Shown: positions 7,774 to 13,763, numbered from the stretch's first letter. The stretch: DNA of 14,572 bases from Clostridiales bacterium (GCA_004556965.1 SFFE01000040.1:1-14572), one strand, 5' to 3'. Notes: generated by a model not told the origin, from the letters alone. Numbers and translations are program-made.

Positions 7774-8063
7774 CGCGCGCCCGCTTCACCCACCGGGCGG
7801 GGGAATACACCCTGCGCGTCACCGGCCACGCGGACTTCTACCCCGGCAGCGACATCGTGTGCGCGGCGGCGTCCACGCTCGTGTGCACCCTCGCCGCCAC
7901 GCTCGACGCGCTGGATGCGGACGTGACCGAGCTGCGTCTGCAGCCGGGCGACGCGGCGGTCGCCGCCCTGTCCGGCCCCGGCGTGCGCACCGCGTTTCTC
8001 ATGGCCTGCACCGGCTTTCAGCAGCTCGCGGACGCGTACCCAGAGAACGTGCAGTTTACATAA
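7770..8063 (+). CDS. prp: Prp-like cysteine protease, probable capsid maturation protease
   Basis: A 97-aa protein of the ribosomal-processing cysteine protease family. The core VTGHADFYPGSDIVCAAAST holds the catalytic pair H20 and C31 in the family pattern GHA...G.DIVCAA. The C-terminal half (FLMACTGFQQLADAYPENVQ) has the family's MxxGFxxLA-like helix. In Firmicutes, Prp cleaves the N-terminal leader of ribosomal protein L27, and in some staphylococcal phages host Prp cuts scaffold and capsid at the same motif. Here the gene is inside the phage cassette, between two proteins that both carry NLRLFD near the N-terminus, so these are its likely substrates. It starts at GTG 7770 overlapping the scaffold stop and has no clear ribosome site of its own, so translation is probably coupled. 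Confidence 0.9.
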   Translation: MTRARFTHRAGEYTLRVTGHADFYPGSDIVCAAASTLVCTLAATLDALDADVTELRLQPGDAAVAALSGPGVRTAFLMACTGFQQLADAYPENVQFT

Positions 8064-8082
8064 TGCCGAGTGAGAGGGCGAC

Positions 8083-8181
8083 ACGTGCGCTGCGCGCCAA
8101 CCCAAAGGCTCCCTTGTGTAAAGGGAGCTGTCGCCGCAGGCGACTGAGGGATTGTCCGTTACGCACGTTGGGTAAGTTACC
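8083..8181 (+). repeat. Dispersed GGCTCCCTT...AAGGGAGC palindromic repeat
   Basis: AAGGCTCCCTT-gtgta-AAGGGAGC, then TCGCC-gca-GGCGA and CTGAGGGATTGT. It is bracketed by CGTGCG...CCAACCCAA on the left and CGCACGTTGGGT on the right, which are inverted copies. GGGTAA-g-TTACCC closes it. I recognise this from memory as another widespread repeat of Oscillospiraceae genomes. It lies about 20 bp after the prp stop. Confidence 0.7.
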
Positions 8182-8194
8182 CCATTTCTTTCCC

Positions 8195-8403
8195 GCGTCA
8201 GAATAAACGCGCTCGCGTCCTCACATCTCCGACGGAATCCAGCGTAGCGATTCCGGAGGATCAGGAAGAAGGCGGGAGCAGATGCGCAGTTTTCGCGCTT
8301 GCCGACCGAAACATCATTTCGGTTTTGGGAGGAGAAACGGAGGAGCGGCTTGGAGCTTTCCGGCTTGCCCGGGAAGCGGAATGGAGCGAGTCCGTTTGGA
8401 CGC
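8195..8403 (+). repeat. Structured repeat, longest complete copy (about 209 bp)
   Basis: Begins GCGTCAGAATAAACGCGCTC. It has hairpin A GGAATC-CAGCGTAGC-GATTCC (8234-8254), the GATCAGGAAGAAGGCGGGAG spacer, and GCAGTTTTCGCGCTTGCCG passing into a hairpin CCGAAA-catca-TTTCGG (about 8307-8325). Then come GGAGGAGAAACGGAGGAGCGG-type spacer, a hairpin B GCTTTCCGG-CTTGC-CCGGGAAGC (8355-8377) and an imperfect end GTCCGTTTGGACGC. It looks like two hairpin-B modules in series, one replaced by the CCGAAA hairpin seen also in the 1-144 copy. Confidence 0.8.
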
Positions 8404-8470
8404 TATCCGCTTCTTCATTCTTCCTTACCCAGCCGCAAGTCAAGCTTGCGTCTGGGGGACGCGGGGGTGC
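8404..8470 (-). repeat. Partial structured repeat in inverted orientation
   Basis: Read on the minus strand this gives CCCAGACGCAAG-cttga-CTTGCGGCTGGG (about 8430-8456), then TAAGGAAGAATGAAGAAGCGG. It matches the minus-strand copy at 10013-10120, whose hairpin is CCCGGACGCAAG-cttgg-CTTGCGTCCGGG followed by AAAGGAAGAACGGGGAAGCGG. It abuts the plus-oriented copy ending at 8403. Confidence 0.65.
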
Positions 8471-8630
8471 GTAATGCACCTACGCAAGGCTTCCCCCCTC
8501 CGGGTGCAGTGCGCGTCCTGCCTCGCAGAGTTTCGCCGCGCGGCCGCGGCGAAAGAAAATGAAATTGTTTTTCCGGCGACATGCGCGGCGGAAAAACACA
8601 TCTCGGCCTGCTTTGCAGGCCGCATCCCCT

Positions 8631-8663
8631 CGTTTGGCAACCCAACGAAGTGGTTGTCAAACG
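8631..8663 (+). repeat. Solo hairpin A just upstream of the capsid ribosome site
   Basis: CGTTTGgCAACC-CAACGAAGT-GGTTGtCAAACG: twelve-position arms with one internal mismatch around a 9-nt loop that is a variant of CAGCGAAGC. It ends 9 nt before the AAGGAG of the capsid gene (8673-8678), so in the mRNA it would sit right above the ribosome site. Confidence 0.75.
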
Positions 8664-8685
8664 AAGTTCAAAAAGGAGATTTTCT

Positions 8686-9906
8686 ATGAATCACGAACCC
8701 ATCCCGATGAACCTGCGCCTGTTCGACGGCAACACGCAGGTCACCACGCAGCCGAGCCTGTCCGAGGAGATGAAGACCTTCTACTCGGACTATCTGATCG
8801 ACGCGGCCGAGCCGGAGCTGGTGCACGACCAGTTCGCGCAGAAGCACCCGATCCCGGCCAACGGCGGCAAGACCATCCAGTTCCGCCGGTTCGCGTCGCT
8901 GGACAAGGCGCTCACCGCGCTGACCGAGGGCGTCACGCCCGACGGCCAGAGTCTGAGCATGACCACCGTCGAGGCCACCGTGCGCCAGTACGGCGGCTAC
9001 ATCCAGATGAGCGACATCCTGCTGCTCACCGCCATCGACAACAACCTCATCATGGCCACAAAGCTGCTCGGCGCGCAGGCCGGCCGCACGCTCGACACCA
9101 TCACCCGCGAGGTGCTCGTCGGCGGCGACAACGTCCAGTACGCGGACGAGCGCGTCTCCGCCCGCTACCTGCTGCGCGGCGGCTCCGACAATGCCGACGA
9201 GAACAACTACCTCACCGTGGACTGCATCCGCCGCGCCGTGCGCGCGCTGAAAAACGCGAACTGCCACCGCATCGACGGCGCGTTCCCGGTGATTATTCAC
9301 CCGGACGTGGCCTACGACCTCATGAACGACCCGAAGTGGCTCAGCCCGCACCAGTACGTGGACACCGAGCACATGTACGAGGGCGAGATCGGCAAGATTG
9401 AGGGCTGCCGCTTCGTCGAGAGCACCGAGGCGCGCATCTTCCACGCGGACGATCTGGCTTCCGACAGCCGCACGCTGCTGGTCAACGGCGCGGTGACGAA
9501 CGCGGCGACCGTCAATTTCGACGGCGGCACGGTCGCCCCCGGCGCGCTGGTCGGGCGCTATGTGATCATCGGCAGCGTCCGCGCCAGGGTCACGGCGAAC
9601 ACCGCTTCGTCCCTGACGCTGGACACCGCCGTCACCGCGTCGGACAACGCCGTCATCTACCCCGGCGAGGCCGGCGCGCAGGGCCGCGACGTGTACGTCA
9701 CGCTCGTGCTCGGCGCGGACGGCTACGGCACCACCGAGATCACCGGCGGCGGGCTGGAGCACATCGTCAAGCAGCTCGGCTCCGCCGGCACCGCCGACCC
9801 GCTGAACCAGCGCGCATCCGTCGGCTGGAAGGCCACCAAGGTCGCCGTGCGCCTGAACGACGCGGCGATCAGAAGAATCGAGACCTGCAGCACGTACTCG
9901 GAATGA
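8686..9906 (+). CDS. N4-gp56-family major capsid protein with N-terminal Prp-type motif
   Basis: A 406-aa HK97-fold-type capsid protein of the N4-gp56 family. Recognisable segments are DQFAQKHPIPANGGKTIQFR (about 48-67), LTEGVTPDGQSLSMT (79-93), VRQYGGYIQMSDILLLTAID (99-118) and LLGAQAGRTLDTITREVLVG (127-146), all typical of the family. Residues about 263-333 look like an inserted beta-rich domain (VGRYVIIGSVRARVTANTAS). The N-terminus MNHEPIPMNLRLFDGN carries MNLRLFD (8-14), matching the scaffold motif and the L27 leader; cleavage after D14 is predicted by analogy. AAGGAG lies 7 nt before the ATG. Upstream in-frame codons from 8581 are repeat-derived and not used. The last codons TCG-GAA-TGA fall in the palindrome at 9901-9963. 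Confidence 0.94.
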   Translation: MNHEPIPMNLRLFDGNTQVTTQPSLSEEMKTFYSDYLIDAAEPELVHDQFAQKHPIPANGGKTIQFRRFASLDKALTALTEGVTPDGQSLSMTTVEATVRQYGGYIQMSDILLLTAIDNNLIMATKLLGAQAGRTLDTITREVLVGGDNVQYADERVSARYLLRGGSDNADENNYLTVDCIRRAVRALKNANCHRIDGAFPVIIHPDVAYDLMNDPKWLSPHQYVDTEHMYEGEIGKIEGCRFVESTEARIFHADDLASDSRTLLVNGAVTNAATVNFDGGTVAPGALVGRYVIIGSVRARVTANTASSLTLDTAVTASDNAVIYPGEAGAQGRDVYVTLVLGADGYGTTEITGGGLEHIVKQLGSAGTADPLNQRASVGWKATKVAVRLNDAAIRRIETCSTYSE

Positions 9907-9963
9907 CGGCGTAAGGTCATCCCACGCCGCAAGCGGCGTGGGATTGACCGACACCGTCATTCC
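9901..9963. repeat. Nested perfect palindrome covering the capsid stop codon
   Basis: Outer arms GGAATGACGG (9900-9909) and CCGTCATTCC (9954-9963) enclose inner arms GGTCATCCCACGCCGC and GCGGCGTGGGATTGACC (9915-9949) around a 2-nt AA turn. The inner arm has a single extra T. The capsid stop TGA (9904-9906) is part of the outer arm. In RNA this gives a very stable hairpin at the 3' end of the capsid coding region; there is no T-tract after it. Confidence 0.85.
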
Positions 9964-9970
9964 TCGTTGT

Positions 9971-10005
9971 TCGCGGCAAACCCGCTGCGCTGGGCTTTGC
10001 CGCGA
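9971..10005 (-). repeat. Hairpin A copy, minus orientation
   Basis: On the minus strand this reads TCGCGGCAAAgCC-CAGCGCAGC-GGgTTTGCCGCGA, a long stem with one offset around the loop CAGCGCAGC. It has the same loop family as the plus-strand hairpins A but an unrelated stem sequence, and lies 8 bp before the copy at 10013. Confidence 0.7.
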
Positions 10006-10012
10006 GGCCGCA

Positions 10013-10120
10013 GCGTCAGAACGGGCGCGCTCCGCTCCGTTTCCGGCTGAAGCCGAAAACTGCGCATCCGCTTCCCCGTTCTTCCTTTCCCGGACGCAAG
10101 CCAAGCTTGCGTCCGGGGGA
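10013..10120 (-). repeat. Structured repeat copy, minus orientation
   Basis: On the minus strand: CCCGGACGCAAG-cttgg-CTTGCGTCCGGG (10089-10117), AAAGGAAGAACGGGGAAGCGG-type spacer, ATGCGCAGTTTTC with hairpin B GTTTTCGGC-ttca-GCCGGAAAC (10039-10060, T.G wobble at pair 5), GGAGCGGAGCGCGCCCGTTC and TGACGC. It is a clean second-orientation copy with the same module order. Confidence 0.8.
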
Positions 10121-10188
10121 TACGGAGGTGCGTATGAGGCGCCAAGCCAAAAGGCCGGACAACAGTTTCGGCGCGCGAACCGCTTGCG

Positions 10189-10262
10189 GCGTCAGAATGA
10201 ACGCGCTACACTCCATTTCCGCGTAAACGCGAAAATGCAATGGAACGTGTCCACTCTGACGC
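10189..10262 (-). repeat. Minimal 74-bp structured repeat with terminal inverted repeats
   Basis: Ends GCGTCAGA (10189-10196) and TCTGACGC (10255-10262) are perfect inverted repeats. Inside lies only hairpin B, on the minus strand ATTTTCGCG-ttta-CGCGGAAAT (10215-10236, T.G wobble kept), flanked by CCATT/AATGG-type extensions. This gives the smallest complete unit and suggests the element's borders. Confidence 0.75.
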
Positions 10263-10326
10263 TCTGCACAAGCAGAAAGAAATGGGATGGAATATCCAAG
10301 CTGCGCGCCTGGCCTGACGCGGACAC

Positions 10327-10364
10327 AAAAAATGGACTGTAGTCAGGCAATGGCTACAGTCCAT
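10327..10364 (-). terminator. Rho-independent terminator of the small membrane protein gene
   Basis: On the minus strand ATGGACTGTAG-(11 nt)-CTACAGTCCAT is a perfect 11-bp stem, with the last pair running into TTTTTT. It lies 72 bp past the stop codon of the minus-strand gene at 10437. Confidence 0.85.
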
Positions 10365-10436
10365 ATCAAAAACCGGAATTCCGGAAACAGGCAGGAAGAA
10401 TCCATCCACAGTACGATGAAAGGTACGAATGCAAGG

Positions 10437-10628
10437 TTACTTTGCAGCGTCTTCTTCCAACTCTTCGACCTTGAGCAGGCTCATCGCGCCGAGCAGGAAA
10501 ATATCGAGCGCAAGCAGCACAAAGCCAAGCACATTGGAAGCGCAGACGAATGCGGCGACAGTACCGCACAGAAGAATGAGGAACAGGGACACAAGAATAT
10601 TCATGACTTTTTCAGAAATGAGTTTCAT
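10437..10628 (-). CDS. Small two-helix membrane protein in its own transcription unit (moron-like)
   Basis: A 63-aa protein. Two hydrophobic helices are visible, about 9-29 (MNILVSLFLILLCGTVAAFV) and 33-52 (VLGFVLLALDIFLLGAMSLL), with an N-terminal MKLISEK and an acidic tail KVEELEEDAAK. I do not recognise the family. AAAAAGGAG lies 9 nt before the ATG; a TTG at 10637 in the same frame is too close to that site. The gene is AT-richer than its neighbours and runs against the phage genes. It has a good promoter (10688-10716) and terminator (10327-10364), so it can be expressed while other phage genes are silent, as morons are. A membrane role such as superinfection exclusion is possible but unproven; a holin is less likely because it is far from the endolysin and independently transcribed. 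Confidence 0.75.
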   Translation of the reverse strand: MKLISEKVMNILVSLFLILLCGTVAAFVCASNVLGFVLLALDIFLLGAMSLLKVEELEEDAAK

Positions 10629-10687
10629 CCTGAACAACTCCTTTTTAATTCAGTATTCACGGCGTCTTCCTGTCTGTTTCTACGACC

Positions 10688-10716
10688 ACCATACGCCAAA
10701 CATTTCACAATGTCAA
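10688..10716 (-). promoter_or_regulatory. Sigma-A type promoter of the small membrane protein gene
   Basis: On the minus strand TTGACA (10711-10716), exactly 17 bp, then TATGGT (10688-10693). It lies 60 bp upstream of the ATG at 10628. Perfect -35, 4/6 -10 and optimal spacing make this the best promoter in the window. Confidence 0.8.
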
Positions 10717-10762
10717 CTAAAAATGTTAACTTTTTCACATCCTACAAAATCGCATTGTGAAA
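10703..10762. promoter_or_regulatory. Inverted repeat around the promoter region (candidate operator)
   Basis: TTTCACAATG (10703-10712) and CATTGTGAAA (10753-10762) are perfect inverted 10-mers 40 bp apart; the first overlaps the -35 box of the minus promoter. Between them are two near direct repeats AATGTCAACT and AATGTTAACT. The layout fits a regulator binding in the divergent region between the membrane gene and the head gene at 10859. Confidence 0.4.
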
Positions 10763-10858
10763 ATAAAGACAATTTGTGCAATATCGCGAAAACGAGCCTG
10801 AAAATGGACGGAAGGGCGGGAAAATTGGCTTACATAATTTATTTTGGAGGAATTCACT

Positions 10859-11137
10859 ATGGCAACGAAAAAAACGACACAAACGAGCGCCGAGGCATGG
10901 CTGAACGAGCCGGTGACCGTGCGGCTGTTCCGCGACAACGGCGCGTACAAGGAGGACAAGCTCGTCACCGTCAACGGCGAGACGGTGCGCATCGTGCGCG
11001 GCGAGGACGTGACCATCCCGCGCAAATTCGCCATCGTCCTCGCGCAGGGCGAGGAGCAGGACGCGCGCACCGGCGCGCTGATCGAGCGCGAGGCGGCGCG
11101 CTTTGAGTCCGAGAGCGGAAGGCTGGGGCTGGGATGA
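10859..11137 (+). CDS. Small phage head protein downstream of capsid
   Basis: A 92-aa protein. Residues about 19-55 (EPVTVRLFRDNGAYKEDKLV, then VNGETVRIVRGEDVTIPRKF) form a short beta-rich segment of the kind VNGxxxxIxRGExVxVP that I associate with a small gene following N4-gp56-type capsid genes. The C-terminal third is a charged helix (DARTGALIEREAARFESESG). The precise role, head completion or capsid decoration, is not known to me. TTGGAGG sits 8 nt before the ATG. It overlaps the next gene as ATGA. It is the first plus gene after the interrupting minus-strand gene and may need its own promoter; CATAAT at 10833-10838 could be a -10, but no -35 is evident. Confidence 0.75.
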   Translation: MATKKTTQTSAEAWLNEPVTVRLFRDNGAYKEDKLVTVNGETVRIVRGEDVTIPRKFAIVLAQGEEQDARTGALIEREAARFESESGRLGLG

Positions 11138-11685
11138 CGCTCCGGGAAGCGATCGCACGCGCGGACGGCGTGAATCCGAACGCGATCGACGTAGCCCAGA
11201 AGGCCGCGTGGCTGAGCGAGTGCGAGGGTACGGTGCAGACCGAGGTGCTCGGCGTCGCGCCGGACGACTGCGTGACCTATTCCTACCCCGCCGACGCGGA
11301 CACGGAGCTGCTCGTACACCGCCCGCACGACAAGCTCTACGTCTACTACCTCGCGGCCATGCTCGACTACGCCAACCACGAGAGCGCCCACTACGCCGAC
11401 AGCATGGCGCTCTATAACGCCGCGTTCACGGAGTTTGCCAAGTGGTTTCGCCGCACGCACCCCTCCGGCCTGCCGGAGCAGCGCCCGGCCTACCTCTCCG
11501 CCTACGGCATCGCCGTGAAGCACGGCTTCGCGGGCACGGAGACGGAGTGGCTGGAATCCCTGCGCGGCGACAAGAGCGCCTACGCCGCGGCGCGCGCCGG
11601 CGGCTACACCGGCACGGAGACGGAATTCTATGCCGATCTCGCGGCGTTCGGAGGTCTGGCGGCGGAACTGGAGGGACTGGCATGA
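11134..11685 (+). CDS. Head-tail connector-like protein with appended tail-fibre-type repeats
   Basis: A 183-aa protein. Residues 1-112 (MTLREAIARADGVNPNAIDV, then LSECEGTVQTEVLG, then HDKLYVYYLAAMLDYANHES, then MALYNAAFTEFAKWFRR) resemble small helical adaptor proteins found after the capsid gene in Firmicutes podovirus-like prophages; they bridge portal and tail. Residues about 125-180 hold two repeats, AVKHGFAGTETEWLESLRGD and AARAGGYTGTETEFYADLAA, with the G(F/Y)xGTExE pattern normally seen in Firmicutes phage tail or fibre proteins. A fusion of the two parts is unusual. It is coupled by ATGA overlaps on both sides. The adaptor assignment is from memory of related operons and moderate in certainty. 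Confidence 0.72.
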   Translation: MTLREAIARADGVNPNAIDVAQKAAWLSECEGTVQTEVLGVAPDDCVTYSYPADADTELLVHRPHDKLYVYYLAAMLDYANHESAHYADSMALYNAAFTEFAKWFRRTHPSGLPEQRPAYLSAYGIAVKHGFAGTETEWLESLRGDKSAYAAARAGGYTGTETEFYADLAAFGGLAAELEGLA

Positions 11686-13700
11686 GCATTTCGACCGCGC
11701 TTGCCGCGCTGAAACAGGCGAAGACGGACATCGCCGCCGCCATCCGTGCGCGGGGCGGCTCCGTCCGGACGGGCGGGGGCCTTTCCGGTTTCGCTGCCGC
11801 CATTGCCGCCATCCCCGGCGACCGGCCGCCGAACTACGAGGCGGCCATCCTCTCGGACGTGCATGTCGGCGCGTACGGCTCCGCCGCGGACTCCGCCTGC
11901 CGCGTGAAATGGACGCGCGCGCTCAACTGGACGCACGGCTGGGCGGACTTCACCGTCGTCTGCGGCGACACGACCTACGCCGGCAGCACGGCGGAGTTTG
12001 ACAGCTACGCCGCGCTGCGCGACCAATACCGCCAGGCGCCGGTGCACACGATCACCGGCAACCACGACACGAAGGGCGGAGACACCGCCCGCAGCACGAT
12101 CCGCGCCGCGCTGCAGGCCACGGAGACCGCGCTCGGCGCAACGGTGCAGGGCAGCGCGGGCTGGACGTTCCGGCAGGGCGAGGATCTGTACATCGGCCTG
12201 CACGAATACGGGGAGACGGCGGAGGGGCTGTTCGTCCCCGGCGCGCTCGACTGGCTGCAGACCGTGCTGGAGGAAAACCGGAGCCGCCGCTGCTTTCTGT
12301 TCTTCCACCTGTACGACGACGCGGACGACGTCGCCGGAAACGCCTCCGGCCAGTACAATGCCGCCACGGACGTCTGGTACGAAACCAGCGCGGAGTGCCG
12401 CCGCTTCACGGCGATGCTCCGGCACTACCGCAACGTCATCTGGTTCCACGGCCACACGCACACGACCTTTGCCTACCAGACCATCGACGGCGTGTGGCAG
12501 GACAAGGCGAACATCGACACGCGGGGCGGCTTCCGCAACGTGCACATCTCGTCCGTGGGCTACCCGCGCGCGAAGGCGGGCAGCAGCTACCAGTGGCTCA
12601 ACGCCGAGAGTCAGGGCTACCGCATGGCCGTGTACGACACGTACATCCGCCTGCAGGCGGTGGATCTCGTCACCGGCGAGACGCTGTATTCCTACGCGAT
12701 CGACACCACGCCCTGCCCCGTCGAGGCGAACGCGTTCGTCGATCCGACGGCCACGCCCGTGGCCGCCACGGGCGTGACGCTCTCGGCCGCGTCGCTGAAG
12801 CTGGCGCTGAACGACCCCGTGACGCTCACGGCCACCGTCACGCCCGCGAACGCGGCCGACCGCACCGTCACGTGGGCCAGCTCCGACGATGCCGTCGCCA
12901 CGGTGGCGGACGGCGTGGTCACGCTCACCGGCGCCGGCACGGCCACCGTCACGGCCACCACGGCGGACGGGCAGCACAGCGCTTCGTGCACGGTCACGGA
13001 TGTGTACGGCGAGATCACGGATCTGGCGGGGCTGACGTGGTACGACTCCGTCACCGCATCGAGCAGCGGCGGCGCGATCGCCGTCTCCAGCAGCCACGCC
13101 GTCACGAACCTCGTGCGGCTGAGCGGCAGCACGGCGCTGCTCGTCACCACGCACGACTACCCCGGCGGGCGCGTACATTATTATGACGCGCAGAAAAACT
13201 GGCTCTCGTGCAGCCCGGCGCTCAACAACGCCGGGGAGCAGAGCGTCTCCGTGCCGGCCGGCGCAGAATACTTCCGCCTGCGCGGGTACTACAACGACCA
13301 CTACGACGTGACCCTTGTGATCGAGGAGGATGCCGGCGCCGCCGCGGCGTATACCGACATCACGGATATCGACCACTACGCGTGGTTTGACGGCTACTCG
13401 CCCAAGACGGACACCGGCGTCTGGCGCGCGAAGGCGGGCGACGCGGCCACGAACTACATCGCGGCTGGGGCGGCGACGACCCTGACCGTTACGGTCGAGG
13501 CGACGCCGGGCGGCTGCGTGCATTACTACGACGCGTCGCTGAGCTGGCTCGGCCACGACGACGGCACGGGGCTGAGCACGAACGGCACGAAGAACATGCT
13601 CGTCGGCACGCACGCGCTCACGCTGCCGGAGGACGCGGCGTACTTCGTCGTCACCGGCTACAGCGAGACCGGCGGGCACTATGCCTTTACGCTCGCATAA
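11682..13700 (+). CDS. Virion-associated metallophosphoesterase with Ig-like and repeated beta domains (candidate tail fibre/spike)
   Basis: A 672-aa multidomain protein. Residues 1-45 are a fibre-type N-terminal helix with GGLSGFAAAIAAI. Residues 53-345 are a calcineurin-like metallophosphoesterase with all metal motifs: SDVH (D59, H61), GD (D96), GNHD (N127, H128), H209 in FFHL and GHTH (258, 260). About 361-440 is a bacterial Ig-like group 2 domain (GVTLSAASLKLALNDPVTLT, then TVTWASSDDAVATV). About 445-548 and 560-672 are two related beta domains sharing a VHYYDAxxxWL core and an AEYF/AAYF strand. It starts by ATGA overlap with the connector gene (GGAGGG at 11670-11675). The frame stays open upstream to 11442, but that is out of phase with the real upstream gene. 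Position and modules suggest a surface-binding, phosphoester-cleaving tail component; substrate unknown. Confidence 0.88.
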   Translation: MSISTALAALKQAKTDIAAAIRARGGSVRTGGGLSGFAAAIAAIPGDRPPNYEAAILSDVHVGAYGSAADSACRVKWTRALNWTHGWADFTVVCGDTTYAGSTAEFDSYAALRDQYRQAPVHTITGNHDTKGGDTARSTIRAALQATETALGATVQGSAGWTFRQGEDLYIGLHEYGETAEGLFVPGALDWLQTVLEENRSRRCFLFFHLYDDADDVAGNASGQYNAATDVWYETSAECRRFTAMLRHYRNVIWFHGHTHTTFAYQTIDGVWQDKANIDTRGGFRNVHISSVGYPRAKAGSSYQWLNAESQGYRMAVYDTYIRLQAVDLVTGETLYSYAIDTTPCPVEANAFVDPTATPVAATGVTLSAASLKLALNDPVTLTATVTPANAADRTVTWASSDDAVATVADGVVTLTGAGTATVTATTADGQHSASCTVTDVYGEITDLAGLTWYDSVTASSSGGAIAVSSSHAVTNLVRLSGSTALLVTTHDYPGGRVHYYDAQKNWLSCSPALNNAGEQSVSVPAGAEYFRLRGYYNDHYDVTLVIEEDAGAAAAYTDITDIDHYAWFDGYSPKTDTGVWRAKAGDAATNYIAAGAATTLTVTVEATPGGCVHYYDASLSWLGHDDGTGLSTNGTKNMLVGTHALTLPEDAAYFVVTGYSETGGHYAFTLA

Positions 13701-13702
13701 GA

Positions 13703-13733
13703 GCGTCAGAACGGAACGAGTCCGTTCTGACGA
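13703..13733 (+). repeat. Minimal perfect hairpin made of the repeat ends
   Basis: CGTCAGAACGGA-acgag-TCCGTTCTGACG (13704-13732) is a perfect 12-bp stem built only from the two ends of the structured repeat, with nothing between them except ACGAG. It starts 3 bp after the TAA stop. GTTTTT follows 9 nt after the stem (13741-13746), so a weak terminator role is possible; it also lies just upstream of the endolysin ribosome site. Confidence 0.8.
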
Positions 13734-13763
13734 GGCGGGCGTTTTTGGTTGGGAGGACTGAAT

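Larger units (their letters stand above)
8064..8685. other. Repeat-filled gap between prp and capsid gene
   Basis: About 620 bp with no convincing gene; it is almost entirely hairpins from several repeat families. Besides the entries listed separately it holds GGTGCG-taa-TGCACC-like (about 8465-8481), TTTCGCCGCG-cggc-CGCGGCGAAA (8531-8554), GTTTTTCCG/CGGAAAAAC (8567-8575 and 8589-8597) and CGGCCTGC-ttt-GCAGGCCG (8604-8622). Open frames are repeat translations. A frame open from 8581 joins the capsid gene, but the first 35 codons are repeat sequence. Confidence 0.7.

Noticed and set aside
5282..7822. Minus-strand open frame of 846 codons opposite portal and scaffold
   Set aside because: No domain motif and an Arg/Ala/Val-biased composition typical of shadow frames. 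The plus strand has coherent overlapping phage genes.
8559..9401. Plus-strand frame of 280 codons overlapping the capsid gene start
   Set aside because: Out of phase with the capsid frame and Arg/His/Pro-rich; the capsid frame matches the N4-gp56 family throughout.
9938..10342. Plus-strand frame of 134 codons after the capsid gene
   Set aside because: It consists of translated hairpin repeats with no ribosome site and no family signal.
11442..11681. Upstream extension of the metallophosphoesterase frame
   Set aside because: This part overlaps the connector gene out of phase. The ATG at 11682 has GGAGGG upstream and the usual ATGA overlap.
13704..13746. Strong intrinsic terminator between the fibre-like gene and the endolysin
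   Set aside because: The stem is perfect but the T-run starts 9 nt after it, which is too far for a standard intrinsic terminator. It is recorded as a repeat instead.
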